Source: Arthrobacter sp. Marseille-P9274 (GTDB lineage: Bacteria > Actinomycetota > Actinomycetes > Actinomycetales > Micrococcaceae). Taken from it: a stretch of DNA of 64,000 nucleotides. Positions 28,847-38,237 of the stretch are shown here, one piece after another. The notes under the pieces were generated by a model that saw nothing but the letters and a program-made list of their open reading frames with translations, did no database searches and had not been told where the DNA came from. A program made the translations under genes and the position numbers. The first letter of the stretch is position 1. Every line of letters starts with the position of its first letter. Where the stretch lies: NCBI RefSeq assembly GCF_946892675.1, contig NZ_CAMPOV010000005.1, forward strand, positions 49,171 through 113,170, read 5' to 3'.

Positions 28847-29701
28847 TCATGGAAGGTAGGCGTGCGCCGTCCAGAGATGGAAGACGGCGTAGGCGCGCAG
28901 CGGTGACCAGGCCGAGCCGTGGGCCCTGACTTCCTTGACTGACTCCAGCCCGAGGGCCCGCCGGAGCACCAGGTCGCCCTCGGGGAAGGCATTGCGGTCA
29001 TGCAGGGCGCGCATGGCGAGGTAGTCGGCCGTCCACGGGCCAACGCCCGGGAGCTTTAGCAGCTCGCGCCGGACCAGGCGGTGCTCGCCTTCCGGCGAGA
29101 TGTCCAGGCCCGCGGCGCAGGCTTCGGCCAGGGCATGAACGGTCCGGGCGCGGGAACCGGTCAGGCCGACCGCGGCCCGGACGGCGTCGGGTCCCGCGGC
29201 AGCAAGGCCCTCCGGCGAGGGGAAGGCGTGAAGGCCGGAGGGATGGCCGGTGCCGAAGGCGGCAACCAGTCGCCCGGCGAAGGTGCGGGCGGCGGCGAGC
29301 GACACCTGTTGGCCCAGCACCGTGCAGACCGCCCCTTCGAAGCCGTCCACGTAGCCCGGGATGCGGAGTCCCGGGCGGGCTGTCACCAGCGGGCCGACCC
29401 GCGGATCCGCTCCCAGAACCGCGGCCACCGCTGCTGGATCGAGGTCCAGATCAAGCCACCGGCGCACGGCAGCGGTGACAGCGGAGGCGGCTGCACTGTC
29501 CCGGGTCTCCAGCTCAAGGTGCGTGCCGGCCGGTCCGAGGGACACGGTGCCGAGGACGGGCCCGGCGGGCGAGGCGAACAGTCGGGTGCAGGTGCCCCCG
29601 GCGGTGTCTACCGACTCGAGCCCGGGAACGGCGTGCGCGGCGAGCGCAGCCAGCAGGGCAGGCCCGTCGAACGGGGCCGTCAGCTGGAGCCGCAGGTGCA
29701 C
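28847..29701 (-). CDS. alkA: AlkA-type DNA-3-methyladenine glycosylase II
   Basis: A 284-residue base-excision glycosylase. The helix-hairpin-helix LPGVGPWTA is at 217-225 and the catalytic Asp243 lies in PEGDLVLRRALG. The N-terminal 110 residues form the AlkA-specific beta domain. It is a stand-alone AlkA, not fused to Ada domains as in many actinobacteria. Its GTG start directly follows the stop codon of the universal stress protein gene, so the two are co-translated at the end of an alkylation-repair run. Confidence 0.9.
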   Translation of the reverse strand: MHLRLQLTAPFDGPALLAALAAHAVPGLESVDTAGGTCTRLFASPAGPVLGTVSLGPAGTHLELETRDSAAASAVTAAVRRWLDLDLDPAAVAAVLGADPRVGPLVTARPGLRIPGYVDGFEGAVCTVLGQQVSLAAARTFAGRLVAAFGTGHPSGLHAFPSPEGLAAAGPDAVRAAVGLTGSRARTVHALAEACAAGLDISPEGEHRLVRRELLKLPGVGPWTADYLAMRALHDRNAFPEGDLVLRRALGLESVKEVRAHGSAWSPLRAYAVFHLWTAHAYLP

Positions 29702-30094
29702 CTAGCGGGCTTTGACGGCCAGCACCGGGCAGTCCACGGTCAGCAGGATCTGCTGGGCCGTGCTGCCCATGATCAGCTTGCCCACCGGTGAGCGCTTGCG
29801 CAGGCCGATGATCAGCAGGGAGGCGGGCAGGCTTTCGGTCAGGTCCTGGATCTCCTCCACGGCGTCCTTCCCGCGGACCAGTTGCCTGAACTCGGCATCC
29901 AGGCCCGAGTTATTCAGTTCGCGCTTGACCCAGTCAGTGTCATGGCTGTCGGCCAGGGCCGGGTCCTTGTGCGGCCCGCCTGTGCTGGCATTGACGACCA
30001 GGAGCTTCTCGTTCTGGGTGGTGGCCATCTGGATGCCCTTGGCGAGGGCGGCGCGGCCTTCCGGGCGCGGGGCGTAGGCAACGAGAATGGTCAC
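29702..30094 (-). CDS. Universal stress protein (UspA family)
   Basis: A 130-residue single-domain Usp with the fold start MTILVAYAPRPEGRAAL and the end GKLIMGSTAQQILLTVDCPVLAVK. The usual nucleotide loop G-x2-G-x9-G(S/T) is altered (GLRKRSPVGKLIMGST), so ATP binding is uncertain. GTG start at 30094 with AAGGAG five bases upstream. It sits between tag and alkA, about 150 bases after tag, which places a stress protein inside a DNA repair cluster. Confidence 0.87.
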   Translation of the reverse strand: MTILVAYAPRPEGRAALAKGIQMATTQNEKLLVVNASTGGPHKDPALADSHDTDWVKRELNNSGLDAEFRQLVRGKDAVEEIQDLTESLPASLLIIGLRKRSPVGKLIMGSTAQQILLTVDCPVLAVKAR

Positions 30095-30242
30095 GTCTTC
30101 TCCTTAACGGCGGAACGTTCAGCGTCACCGGGACGGCCTCTTTGCCGTGCCGGAGAAGGCCGGGTCCGTTCCCGGCGCATCTGCCACTCATTGTGGCACG
30201 CTTCACCATCGCCGGACGGCACGGCTGCTCCTTTGTGACAGG

Positions 30243-30845
30243 TCAGGTCCAGAGGCCCGAACTGCCGCGGCGGTGGCTGTCGACCAGATGGGTGTCGATC
30301 ATGCCGATCGCCTCCATCAGGGCGAACATCGTCGTCGGCCCGACAAAGGCGAATCCGCGTTTGCGCAGGGCCTTGGACAGGGCGACGGATTCCTCGGATG
30401 TCGTCGGGACTTCGCCGATATGCCGTGGAACTGGAGTCACGGGAGGCTGGAAGGACCAGACGAAGTCGCTCAGGCCGCCGTCGGCACGCAGGGCGATGGC
30501 GGCGTTTGCGTTTGTGATGACGGCGCTGATCTTGGCCCGGTTGCGGACGATGGAGGCGTCCTGCAGCAGCCGTTCGACATCTTTCTCCGTGAAGGCCGCG
30601 ACCTTGTCCACCTGGAAGTCGTGAAAGGCGGCGCGGAAGGCCGGGCGCTTGCGCAGGATGGTCGCCCAGGACAGGCCGGCCTGAAACCCCTCGAGGCTGA
30701 TCCGCTCGAAGACCGCCTGCTCGCCGCGCACCGGCACGCCCCACTCCGTGTCGTAGTACTCGCGCATCAGCGGGTCGGTTGCAGCCCAGGCCGGCCGCGC
30801 AAGGCCGTCCTCACCGAGCACAACGCCGGAAACCGTCTTCTCCAT
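30243..30845 (-). CDS. tag: DNA-3-methyladenine glycosylase I, lacking the zinc-snap cysteines
   Basis: A 200-residue Tag glycosylase that removes 3-methyladenine. The core EYYDTEWGVP, SLEGFQAGLSW (Glu52 at the E. coli Glu38 position) and NANAAIAL are present. The zinc site that ties the ends together in E. coli Tag (Cys4, His17, His175, Cys179) is mostly lost: by alignment the positions hold Pro18, Tyr31, His186 and Ser190. AAGGAG lies upstream of the ATG. It begins 36 bases after alkB, in the same direction. Confidence 0.9.
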   Translation of the reverse strand: MEKTVSGVVLGEDGLARPAWAATDPLMREYYDTEWGVPVRGEQAVFERISLEGFQAGLSWATILRKRPAFRAAFHDFQVDKVAAFTEKDVERLLQDASIVRNRAKISAVITNANAAIALRADGGLSDFVWSFQPPVTPVPRHIGEVPTTSEESVALSKALRKRGFAFVGPTTMFALMEAIGMIDTHLVDSHRRGSSGLWT

Positions 30846-30881
30846 GTCCTTGATTCTCCTTGATCTTGGATCTCTGGCCTG

Positions 30882-31559
30882 TCAGGACAGCCCTGTCACA
30901 CGCATGGTCAGGTTGAGCCGGCCGCCGGTGAGCCCGCATTCCGGATCCGCGGTGCCGGGGTAAATGCGGGGCACGCCGTGGTACGCGAACCGTGCGGGGC
31001 CACCGAAGACGAAGAGGTCTCCGGACCGCAGCCGGATGTCCGTGTACGGCTGGGTCCGGGTCTCCGTGTTGCCGAACCGGAACAGGCAGTCATCTCCGAC
31101 GCTGAGCGAGACGACGGGGAAGCCGGCCCGCTCGTCCTTGTCCTGGTGCATGCCCATCTTTGCCGTGTCCTCGTAGAAGTTGATCAGCGCGGTGTCGGGC
31201 TCATAGGTGCCGGGCTCATAGTCGCCCTCCTGCGGATCTCCGTAGGCATCCGCCAGGGCCCGGCGTCCCCAGTCCGCTAGCCACGGTGGAAAGCCGAGCA
31301 CGTGCGCCCCGTTCACGTCCTCGGCGGTCCGGGTGTATTTATAGGGAGCCCAGTGCCAGCCCAGGCAGAGGGTCCGCACGCTCATCTCGTGGCCGCCGGG
31401 CAGCTTCGCGGCGCGGTACGGTACCGGACCCCGGCCGAACTCACGGCACGCTTCCACCAGCGCGCGTTGCTGGTCAAGGCTGAGCCAGCCGGGGATATGC
31501 ACGGCGCCGGGGGACACCTCGCGCGGTTCGCCGCGTCCGGCTTCGAAGAGCGCGTTCAC
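30882..31559 (-). CDS. alkB: AlkB-type alpha-ketoglutarate-dependent DNA dioxygenase
   Basis: A 225-residue oxidative demethylase of 1-methyladenine and 3-methylcytosine. Iron ligands are His138 and Asp140 in MHQDKD, and His194 in AYHGV. Arg214 and Arg220 in RLNLTMR bind 2-oxoglutarate. NFYED at 127-131 matches the conserved lid. The GTG start overlaps the upstream methyltransferase stop as GTGA, so it is translationally coupled to the methyltransferase and sigma factor. Confidence 0.94.
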   Translation of the reverse strand: MNALFEAGRGEPREVSPGAVHIPGWLSLDQQRALVEACREFGRGPVPYRAAKLPGGHEMSVRTLCLGWHWAPYKYTRTAEDVNGAHVLGFPPWLADWGRRALADAYGDPQEGDYEPGTYEPDTALINFYEDTAKMGMHQDKDERAGFPVVSLSVGDDCLFRFGNTETRTQPYTDIRLRSGDLFVFGGPARFAYHGVPRIYPGTADPECGLTGGRLNLTMRVTGLS

Positions 31560-32212
31560 GCGGCGGCCTCAAGGTTGAGCAGCCAGGTCTTGGCCTGCGG
31601 GCCGCCGAGGTAGCCGCCCGCGGAGCCGTCCGAGCGCAGGACACGGTGGCAGGGGACGATGACGGGCAGCGGGTTGGTGGCGCAGGCGCTGCCGACGGCC
31701 CGCACCGCCTTCGGGTTTCCGACCGCCGCCGCCACCTGCGCATAGCTCTCGGTGCGGCCGTACGGGATCAGGGGCAGGTGCTGGTGCACGCTGAGCCGGA
31801 AGCCCCTGGACAGCCGCCGGTCCAGTGACAGGTCGAACGCGTGCCGGCGCCCCGCGAAGTATTCCTCCAGTTGGCGGGTTACCTCTGCCAGGCGCTCCGG
31901 GGCGCGCAGGATCCGCGGGCTCACGACAGCGGCCAGCGCTGCCAGGACCACGTCGTGGTCCTCGTTCGCGAAGGCGACGCGGACCAGGCCCTGCCGTGTC
32001 GCCGCCAGCAGCAGGGGGCCGAGCGGAGTGTCGACCGTTGTGTAGGCGACATCGAGCAGGTCGGACTCGAGGGCGGCGGACTCCAGCCTGCCGTGTAGTT
32101 GCTCCAGTAGTGCGGCCTCAAAAATGCTCAGCCGGTCCAGCGGTTCCGGCAACGCCGGCCCGGTCCGGTCCGCTCGGGCGGGCAGCAGGGCGGGGGTGGA
32201 GTGGGAAGTCAT
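31556..32212 (-). CDS. O6-methylguanine-DNA methyltransferase with an N-terminal extension
   Basis: A 218-residue suicide methyltransferase; the acceptor is Cys188 in VIVPCHRV. The catalytic domain begins only at about residue 55 (VAYTTVDTPLGPLLLAA); the first 54 residues are an extra segment with a predicted helix, DRLSIFEAALLEQLHGRLES. In the helix before the DNA-contact loop, the usual VW is VH (SVHQHLPLIPYG). It overlaps the sigma factor gene (ATGA) and alkB (GTGA). The extension could contact the sigma factor; that is speculation. Confidence 0.88.
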   Translation of the reverse strand: MTSHSTPALLPARADRTGPALPEPLDRLSIFEAALLEQLHGRLESAALESDLLDVAYTTVDTPLGPLLLAATRQGLVRVAFANEDHDVVLAALAAVVSPRILRAPERLAEVTRQLEEYFAGRRHAFDLSLDRRLSRGFRLSVHQHLPLIPYGRTESYAQVAAAVGNPKAVRAVGSACATNPLPVIVPCHRVLRSDGSAGGYLGGPQAKTWLLNLEAAA

Positions 32213-32706
32213 CGCAGGGCTCCTTCCGTGGAGTTCTCAAGCGCGCCGTAACGGGCCCGCAGCTTGGCGATGCCGTCCGACGCCGCCCGCCGGACCGCAT
32301 CGGCAGAGGAACCGGTCAATGCCGCTGCCTCGGCATAGGGCAGGCCGGCGAGGTAGTGAAGTGCCACGGCCTCGCGCTGGCGCAGGGGCAGTGCCGCGAC
32401 GGCCTGGCGCAGTTCGTCGTCGTTGTTTCCCGGGATGCCCAGCGTGGACGGCCGCTCCGGCAGGTGTTCCGCGGGAATCGGAGTCCTGGACCGCTTGCGG
32501 AGCAAGTCGATGGCTTTGCGCCGGGCGATTGTCACCAGCCAGGCTTCGTGGTTGGCGTCGGCGGGCAGGAGGGGGTAGGCCTTCAGGGCGGACAGGAAGG
32601 TTTCCGACCAGGCATCGTCGGCGTCCGCGCCGGGTCCGACCATGAGCCGGCAGACGCGCAGCACCATGGCGCCGTGGTCAATGACCAGCTGCTCGAACGG
32701 TTTCAT
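32209..32706 (-). CDS. ECF-type sigma factor in the alkylation-repair run
   Basis: A 165-residue sigma70-family factor with region 2 (ADDAWSETFLSALKAYPLL) and region 4 (LPLRQREAVALHYLAGLPYAEAA). No anti-sigma gene is next to it. The ATG at 32706 is preceded by AGGA; a TTG at 32754, right after the upstream stop, would add 16 residues. It lies between two O6-methylguanine methyltransferases and overlaps the second by four bases, so it likely directs expression of the repair genes, taking the place of Ada. Confidence 0.87.
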   Translation of the reverse strand: MKPFEQLVIDHGAMVLRVCRLMVGPGADADDAWSETFLSALKAYPLLPADANHEAWLVTIARRKAIDLLRKRSRTPIPAEHLPERPSTLGIPGNNDDELRQAVAALPLRQREAVALHYLAGLPYAEAAALTGSSADAVRRAASDGIAKLRARYGALENSTEGALR

Positions 32707-32754
32707 CTGCACATCCTGTAGACGCTCTTCGGCGCGGTTGCGTGAGTGACTCAA

Positions 32755-33255
32755 TCAGAAAAGTTTCGCGGCCTTGGCCTCGTCCGACTCCTCCAGCTCC
32801 AGCAGGAAGCGCTTGCGCTCCAGCCCGCCCGCATAACCGGTGAGCGACCCGTCCGCGCCGACCACCCGGTGACAGGGCACCACGATGGACAGCGGGTTCC
32901 GCCCATTCGCCCTGCCGACGGCCTGCGCCAAATGCGGATCCCCGAGCTCGGCGGCCAGCTGGCCATAGGAGCGTGTCTGTCCGTACGGGATGGCGCACAG
33001 CAGCGCCCAGACCTTCTGCTGGAAGGCATCGCCCTTCGGCGCCAGCGGAAGGGAGAACTCCCGGCGCTCGCCGGCGAAGTACTCGGTGAGCTGGGCCTTC
33101 GCCTCCTCGAAGCCCCGGTCGGTCCGCTCGCCGAACTCCGAAGGGTCCGGCAGCCGCTTGTGTGAGGGGAAATAGAGGGCCGTCAGCGCGCCGTCCTCGG
33201 CGACCATGGTCAGCTCGCCGACCGGCGTGTCCATGGTGGTGTACGTGCGGCTCAT
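32755..33255 (-). CDS. ogt: Methylated-DNA--protein-cysteine methyltransferase (Ogt type)
   Basis: A 166-residue methyltransferase of normal length; acceptor Cys128 in SIVVPCHRVVGADG, with FQQKVWALLCAIPYGQT forming the DNA-binding part. First gene of the minus-strand run ogt, sigma factor, second methyltransferase, alkB, tag, usp, alkA. The ATG at 33255 is preceded by CAGGACA, a weak ribosome site. The stop codon is next to the earliest possible start of the sigma factor gene. Confidence 0.92.
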   Translation of the reverse strand: MSRTYTTMDTPVGELTMVAEDGALTALYFPSHKRLPDPSEFGERTDRGFEEAKAQLTEYFAGERREFSLPLAPKGDAFQQKVWALLCAIPYGQTRSYGQLAAELGDPHLAQAVGRANGRNPLSIVVPCHRVVGADGSLTGYAGGLERKRFLLELEESDEAKAAKLF

Positions 33256-33401
33256 TGTCCTGATGCTCCCTGATCCATGCTCGCGGGCTTGTCCCATTCT
33301 CTCCCAGTACAACGACGCCGGCGGGCCGGTCGTGAGGCTTTGGGGGCATCGGACTTGCTTAGCACATCCTGGTTGCACATGTTGCCACCTGGCTGGGAAG
33401 C

Positions 33402-33533
33402 ATGAGTGCCCCGTTCTTTGTGGCCGCCGGCTGCTGCATTGTCGCCGCGGGCCTGCTGATCTTCCGGCGGGCCGAGGCGCCGGCGGACCCGCAAGTCGTG
33501 CCGGCGGATGCCGCGGCAATCGGCGCGGACTGA
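33402..33533 (+). CDS. Possible small membrane protein, 43 aa
   Basis: An ATG with GGGAAG close upstream opens a 43-codon frame coding for one membrane helix (APFFVAAGCCIVAAGLLIF) followed by Arg-Arg and an acidic Ala/Pro tail. It resembles the last helix of an MFS transporter, and the frame is open a further 13 codons upstream, so it may be a leftover of a lost gene. It lies in the 396-base space between ogt and the siderophore-binding protein. Confidence 0.35.
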   Translation: MSAPFFVAAGCCIVAAGLLIFRRAEAPADPQVVPADAAAIGAD

Positions 33534-33597
33534 GGCATTCCCCGGTCGGTCAGGTTCACTCGACCTAATACGCAACAAAACGTTTCCCTAATGAGGC

Positions 33598-33616
33598 TGA
33601 GTGTAGGCTACCCTTA
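33598..33616. promoter_or_regulatory. DtxR/IdeR-type iron box
   Basis: TGAGTGTAGGCTACCCTTA matches 14 of 19 positions of the actinobacterial iron box TTAGGTTAGGCTAACCTAA. It ends 35 bases upstream of the siderophore-binding protein start and includes TAGGCT, a likely -10 hexamer, so the iron-loaded repressor would block the promoter. Confidence 0.75.
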
Positions 33617-33651
33617 CTTTGTTCCCGTCACTTGAGTCAAGGAGGCCACCG

Positions 33652-34704
33652 TTGGCCCTTTCCCGATTGCGCGCAGCTGCTGCGGCCGCCGCCGTCCTGC
33701 TGTCCCTCACTGCCTGCTCCACCGGACCCGCGGGCGGAGCGTCGGAAGGCGGGACGGCAGCCGCATCCGACGCTGCCTTCCCCGTCACGATCGAGCATGC
33801 CTATGGCGAAACGGTCATTGACGAACAGCCCCAGCGCGTGGCGACCGTCTCCTGGGTGAACGACGACGTCTCCCTGGCCCTCGGCGTCGTTCCCGTGGGG
33901 ATGCCGAAGGTGGAGTGGGGCGGCAACGAGAACGGCTCCACCCCGTGGAAGGACGCCAAGCTCGAGGAACTGGGTGCGGGCGCCGGCTCGGATAAGGCGC
34001 CGAAGCAGTACTCCGAGACGGACGGCATCGCGTTTGACGAGATCGCCGCGCTGGAGCCGGACGTCATTCTGGCCGCCTACTCGGGCCTGACCCAGGAGGA
34101 CTACGACACGCTCTCCAAGATCGCGCCCGTTGTCGCGTACCCGGAGACCGCCTACGGCACGGACTGGCAGACCTCGACCGAGATGATCGGCAAGGCCTTG
34201 GGGAAGAGCGCCGAGGCCGAGGAGCTGATCGCCACAACCGAGGCCACGATCGACGAGAAGGCCGCGGAGTACCCGCAGCTGGCCGGCAAGACCTTCATCT
34301 ACGGCAACCTCGACCCCGCGGCCAGCGATGCCGTGAATGTCTACACCGCCAACGACAACCGGCCGAAGTTCCTGAGCAGCATCGGCATGAAGCAGGCCGA
34401 TGTGGTCACCGAGGCCACCGGCGACTCCGAGGAATTCTTCCTGCCGTGGTCCGAGGAGAAGGCCAACGAGCTGGAGTCCGACGTTTTCGTGACCTGGGTT
34501 CCGGATGCCAAAACCAAGCAGCAGGTACTGGATGACCCGCTGCTCGGCCAGATTCCCGCCGTCGAAAAGGGCGCGCTGGTGGCGGACTCCGACAACACGC
34601 TGACGCTGTCCATCTCCGCGGCGTCGCCGCTGAGCCTGCCCTGGGCTTTGGACACCTTCCTGCCGATGCTGGCCGAAGGCGCGGACGCCGCCGACAAGAG
34701 CTAG
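33652..34704 (+). CDS. Iron-siderophore ABC transporter binding lipoprotein
   Basis: A 350-residue lipoprotein. The signal peptide (LRAAAAAAAVLLSLTAC) ends in the lipobox LTAC, followed by a linker and a FepB/FhuD-like fold (TIEHAYGETVIDEQPQRVATVSW; LEPDVILAAYSGLTQEDYDTLSKIAP). The start is a TTG at 33652, six bases after AAGGAGG. It captures ferric siderophore outside the membrane. The permeases and ATPase it needs are probably those at 47967-51010, 13 kb away, which share the same type of iron box. Confidence 0.9.
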   Translation: MALSRLRAAAAAAAVLLSLTACSTGPAGGASEGGTAAASDAAFPVTIEHAYGETVIDEQPQRVATVSWVNDDVSLALGVVPVGMPKVEWGGNENGSTPWKDAKLEELGAGAGSDKAPKQYSETDGIAFDEIAALEPDVILAAYSGLTQEDYDTLSKIAPVVAYPETAYGTDWQTSTEMIGKALGKSAEAEELIATTEATIDEKAAEYPQLAGKTFIYGNLDPAASDAVNVYTANDNRPKFLSSIGMKQADVVTEATGDSEEFFLPWSEEKANELESDVFVTWVPDAKTKQQVLDDPLLGQIPAVEKGALVADSDNTLTLSISAASPLSLPWALDTFLPMLAEGADAADKS

Positions 34705-34719
34705 CCCGTTTTTGCGCCG

Positions 34720-34757
34720 AGGGCGTTCCGCGTGCCACCCGGTGGGCGGAACGCCCT
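34720..34757. terminator. Terminator between convergent genes
   Basis: A perfect 12-bp stem, AGGGCGTTCCGC and GCGGAACGCCCT, with a 14-base loop. It lies 15 bases after the binding-protein stop codon and can serve the convergent transporter gene as well. Confidence 0.75.
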
Positions 34758-34795
34758 TGCGGCATCAGCGGCCAGGGCCCGAGGAAACGGCCTGG

Positions 34796-36166
34796 CTACC
34801 CCGCCCCGACGATCAGCAGGGTGACGGCAAAAACCAGCCCGGAGGCAATGAGCGTGACCGTAGTGTAGCCGAGGATGTCGCGCATTTTGAGCCCGGCGAT
34901 GGCCAGCAGCGGCAGCGCCCAGAATGGCTGGACCATGTTGGTCCATTGGTCGCCGTAGGACACCGCCATGATCGGCACGGACGGATCCACGCCGAGCCGC
35001 TCGGCCGCATCGAGCATGATCGGCGCCTGCACGGCGAACTGGCCGCCGCCGGAGGGCACGAAGAAGTTGACCAGGCCGGCCGAGAGCAGCGCCAGCACGC
35101 CGAAGGTCTGCGGCGTGGAAATGCTGACGAACAGGTCCGAGAACACCGTGATGAGGCCGGACGCGGTCATGATCCCGAGGATGCCGGCGTAGAGCGGAAA
35201 CTGCAGCAGGATGTCTCCGACGTTGGAAGCGGCGTTCTTGACCAGCGCCATCAGCTCGAACGGGTTGCGGACCAGCAGGAAGATCAGCGCCAGGAAGGAC
35301 CAGTTCACAATGTCCAGCGTCAGCGAGCCGCCCTGCGCGAAGTGGATCGTGAGGTAGGCGACCAGGGCCAGTCCGACGACGGCGGTCAGTATCCGGCTCG
35401 CATCCAGGCGGTCCGCCGGGGTCACCACGTCTTCGTCAATGTCGACGCCGGTGTCCCGGGCATCGATTTCGAGTTCAATGATTTTGTCGTCGCCGCGGGG
35501 AGCCACGGCGGCCAGGGCCAAGCCGACGACGATGACCGTGGCGAGCGCGGCCAGGATGTTCCAGAGGGAGAAGGTGGTCTCGCTGATCGGCACGGTGCGG
35601 CCCAGCTGCTCGGCGATGAAGGAACCGTCGGTGGCGGCGGTCAGCGGCCCGGAGCCGGAGTAGCCCATGTGCCAGACCACGAAACCCGAGAAGCCTGCGG
35701 CCACCAGCATGGGGAAGTGCAGCCGAACGCCCTTGGCCCGCAGCTGCGCCGCCACCTCCTTCGCGAGCAGCGCGCCGACCACCAGCCCGAGGCCCCAGGT
35801 GATCAGCGAAGCCACTGCCGCCACCACGAATACGAAGACGTAGGCCTGCACCGGGCCGCGCGGCAGCCCGCCGAGGAAGGCCAGCAGCCTCCGGACCGGG
35901 CGGGTGTTGGCCAGCGTGTGCCCCAGCAGCAGGACCAGCGCCATCTGGGTCATAAAGGCCAGCAGCCCGGAGAGCCCGTCGCCCCAGCCCTTCACCACCT
36001 CCACCGGACCGGCGTCGGTCAGGGCCAGCGCGAGGAAGGCGACGATCAGGGTCAGGACGATGCCGAACACGAGGGCGCTGGGGATAAAACGTTCCACCAG
36101 ACTGTTGACGGGCCGCATCATGGCCGAGACCGGATTGCGGCGGCCCTGCTGGTTCACCGTGGACAT
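34796..36166 (-). CDS. Short-chain fatty acid transporter, AtoE family
   Basis: A 456-residue membrane protein with about 11 helices. The family marks are VNFFVPSGGGQFAVQAP and GDQWTNMVQPFWALPLLAIAGLKMRDILGY. AtoE relatives carry acetoacetate and short-chain fatty acids, probably with protons. AAGGAG lies before the ATG. It stands alone; no partner CoA-transferase is adjacent, though one starts the window. Confidence 0.9.
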   Translation of the reverse strand: MSTVNQQGRRNPVSAMMRPVNSLVERFIPSALVFGIVLTLIVAFLALALTDAGPVEVVKGWGDGLSGLLAFMTQMALVLLLGHTLANTRPVRRLLAFLGGLPRGPVQAYVFVFVVAAVASLITWGLGLVVGALLAKEVAAQLRAKGVRLHFPMLVAAGFSGFVVWHMGYSGSGPLTAATDGSFIAEQLGRTVPISETTFSLWNILAALATVIVVGLALAAVAPRGDDKIIELEIDARDTGVDIDEDVVTPADRLDASRILTAVVGLALVAYLTIHFAQGGSLTLDIVNWSFLALIFLLVRNPFELMALVKNAASNVGDILLQFPLYAGILGIMTASGLITVFSDLFVSISTPQTFGVLALLSAGLVNFFVPSGGGQFAVQAPIMLDAAERLGVDPSVPIMAVSYGDQWTNMVQPFWALPLLAIAGLKMRDILGYTTVTLIASGLVFAVTLLIVGAG

Positions 36167-36338
36167 GCAGAATCTCCTTCAGGTACGAGTGGTGCCGGCT
36201 GGGCCGGCGGCGCGGACGGGGACCCCAACGCCCCCACTCTAGCGATCCACATCACACTTTCCGCCACCTGCGGCGCCGGGCGTGGCAGGAACGCGGCCAT
36301 CCCGGCGGACTGTCCCCGGCGGGCGCTAGGCTGAAGCC

Positions 36339-37399
<1,061 letters not shown>

Positions 37400-37403
<4 letters not shown>

Positions 37404-38149
37404 ACAACGGAACAGACCGGCCGCGGATCGCGGTCAGCTACGCCCAGGACGCGCCGTCCCACTCGGCCTGGTTCTCCGAAGAGCTCGCCGGACTCGCCCG
37501 GAATGCCGTGGCGGGGCTTGAGGCAGCCGGCGCTGACGCCGTCGTTATTAATTCCGCCTCCGGCCACGTCTTCAGCGCCGTGGATTACGACGGCGTGCTC
37601 ATCCTGGGCGGCGGGGACGTGGACCCGACGCGCTACGGCGGCAACACCGGGGAGCCGACGGTGCACGCCGTGGACACCACCGCGGACGAGACCGAGATCG
37701 ACCTGGTCATCGGGGCGGTGGAGAACGGCCGGCCGGTGCTCGGGATCTGCCGCGGGCTGCAGCTGATCAACGTCGCGTTCGCCGGCTCGCTGATCGAGGA
37801 CCTCGGGCAGGACTCCGTGCACAAGATCCACGAGGAGCGTCCGCCGATGACCGGGCATGCCGTCTCCGTCCAGCCCGATTCGCTGCTGGCGGACGCGCTC
37901 GGCGTCGGCGAGATCACCGTGCAGTCCGGGCACCACCAGGCCGTCCGCCGGCTCGGCGACCGGCTGCGCGTGGTCGCCACGGCCTCGGACGGTGTGGTCG
38001 AGGCCGTCGAACTGGCGCGTCCGGACGAGGGCTGGCTGCTGGCGGTGCAATGGCATCCCGAGGAGCCCGACTCGCCGGACGGCCAGCTTGCCGCGCTGCT
38101 GACTCCGTTTGTCGAGGCCTGCCGCTACGTCGCAGCCGTCCGCGGCTGA
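37400..38149 (+). CDS. Gamma-glutamyl-gamma-aminobutyrate hydrolase family protein (C26)
   Basis: A 249-residue class I glutamine-amidotransferase-like hydrolase of the PuuD type. The nucleophile is Cys117 in VLGICRGLQLINV, with the His-Glu pair in LAVQWHPEE. LILGGGDVDPTRYG is the usual oxyanion-loop region. It is coupled (ATGA) to the GST-like gene, so the pair may process thiol or gamma-glutamyl conjugates together; that is inference from the pairing only. Confidence 0.9.
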
Positions 38150-38170
38150 GCCGCCGCCTGTCCGAATCTG

Positions 38171-38221
38171 TTGGCCCTGTAGTGGCTGCTTTGGGCCGCC
38201 AAAACTGCCACTACAGGCCAA
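38171..38221. terminator. Long imperfect hairpin between convergent genes
   Basis: TTGGCC-C-TGTAGTGGC at the left pairs with GCCACTACAGGCCAA at the right with one bulged base; an inner TTTGG/CCAAA stem closes on the loop GCCG. It separates the C26 amidase and the convergent MerR gene. The length suggests a terminator or a member of a dispersed palindrome family. Confidence 0.55.
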
Positions 38222-38237
38222 TCGTTGAGGACCCGGC

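Noticed and set aside
33206..33568. A 120-codon plus-strand open frame upstream of the binding protein
   Set aside because: It overlaps the start of ogt on the other strand, lacks a ribosome site, and its translation is low-complexity. A different frame here gives the more plausible 43-residue membrane segment.
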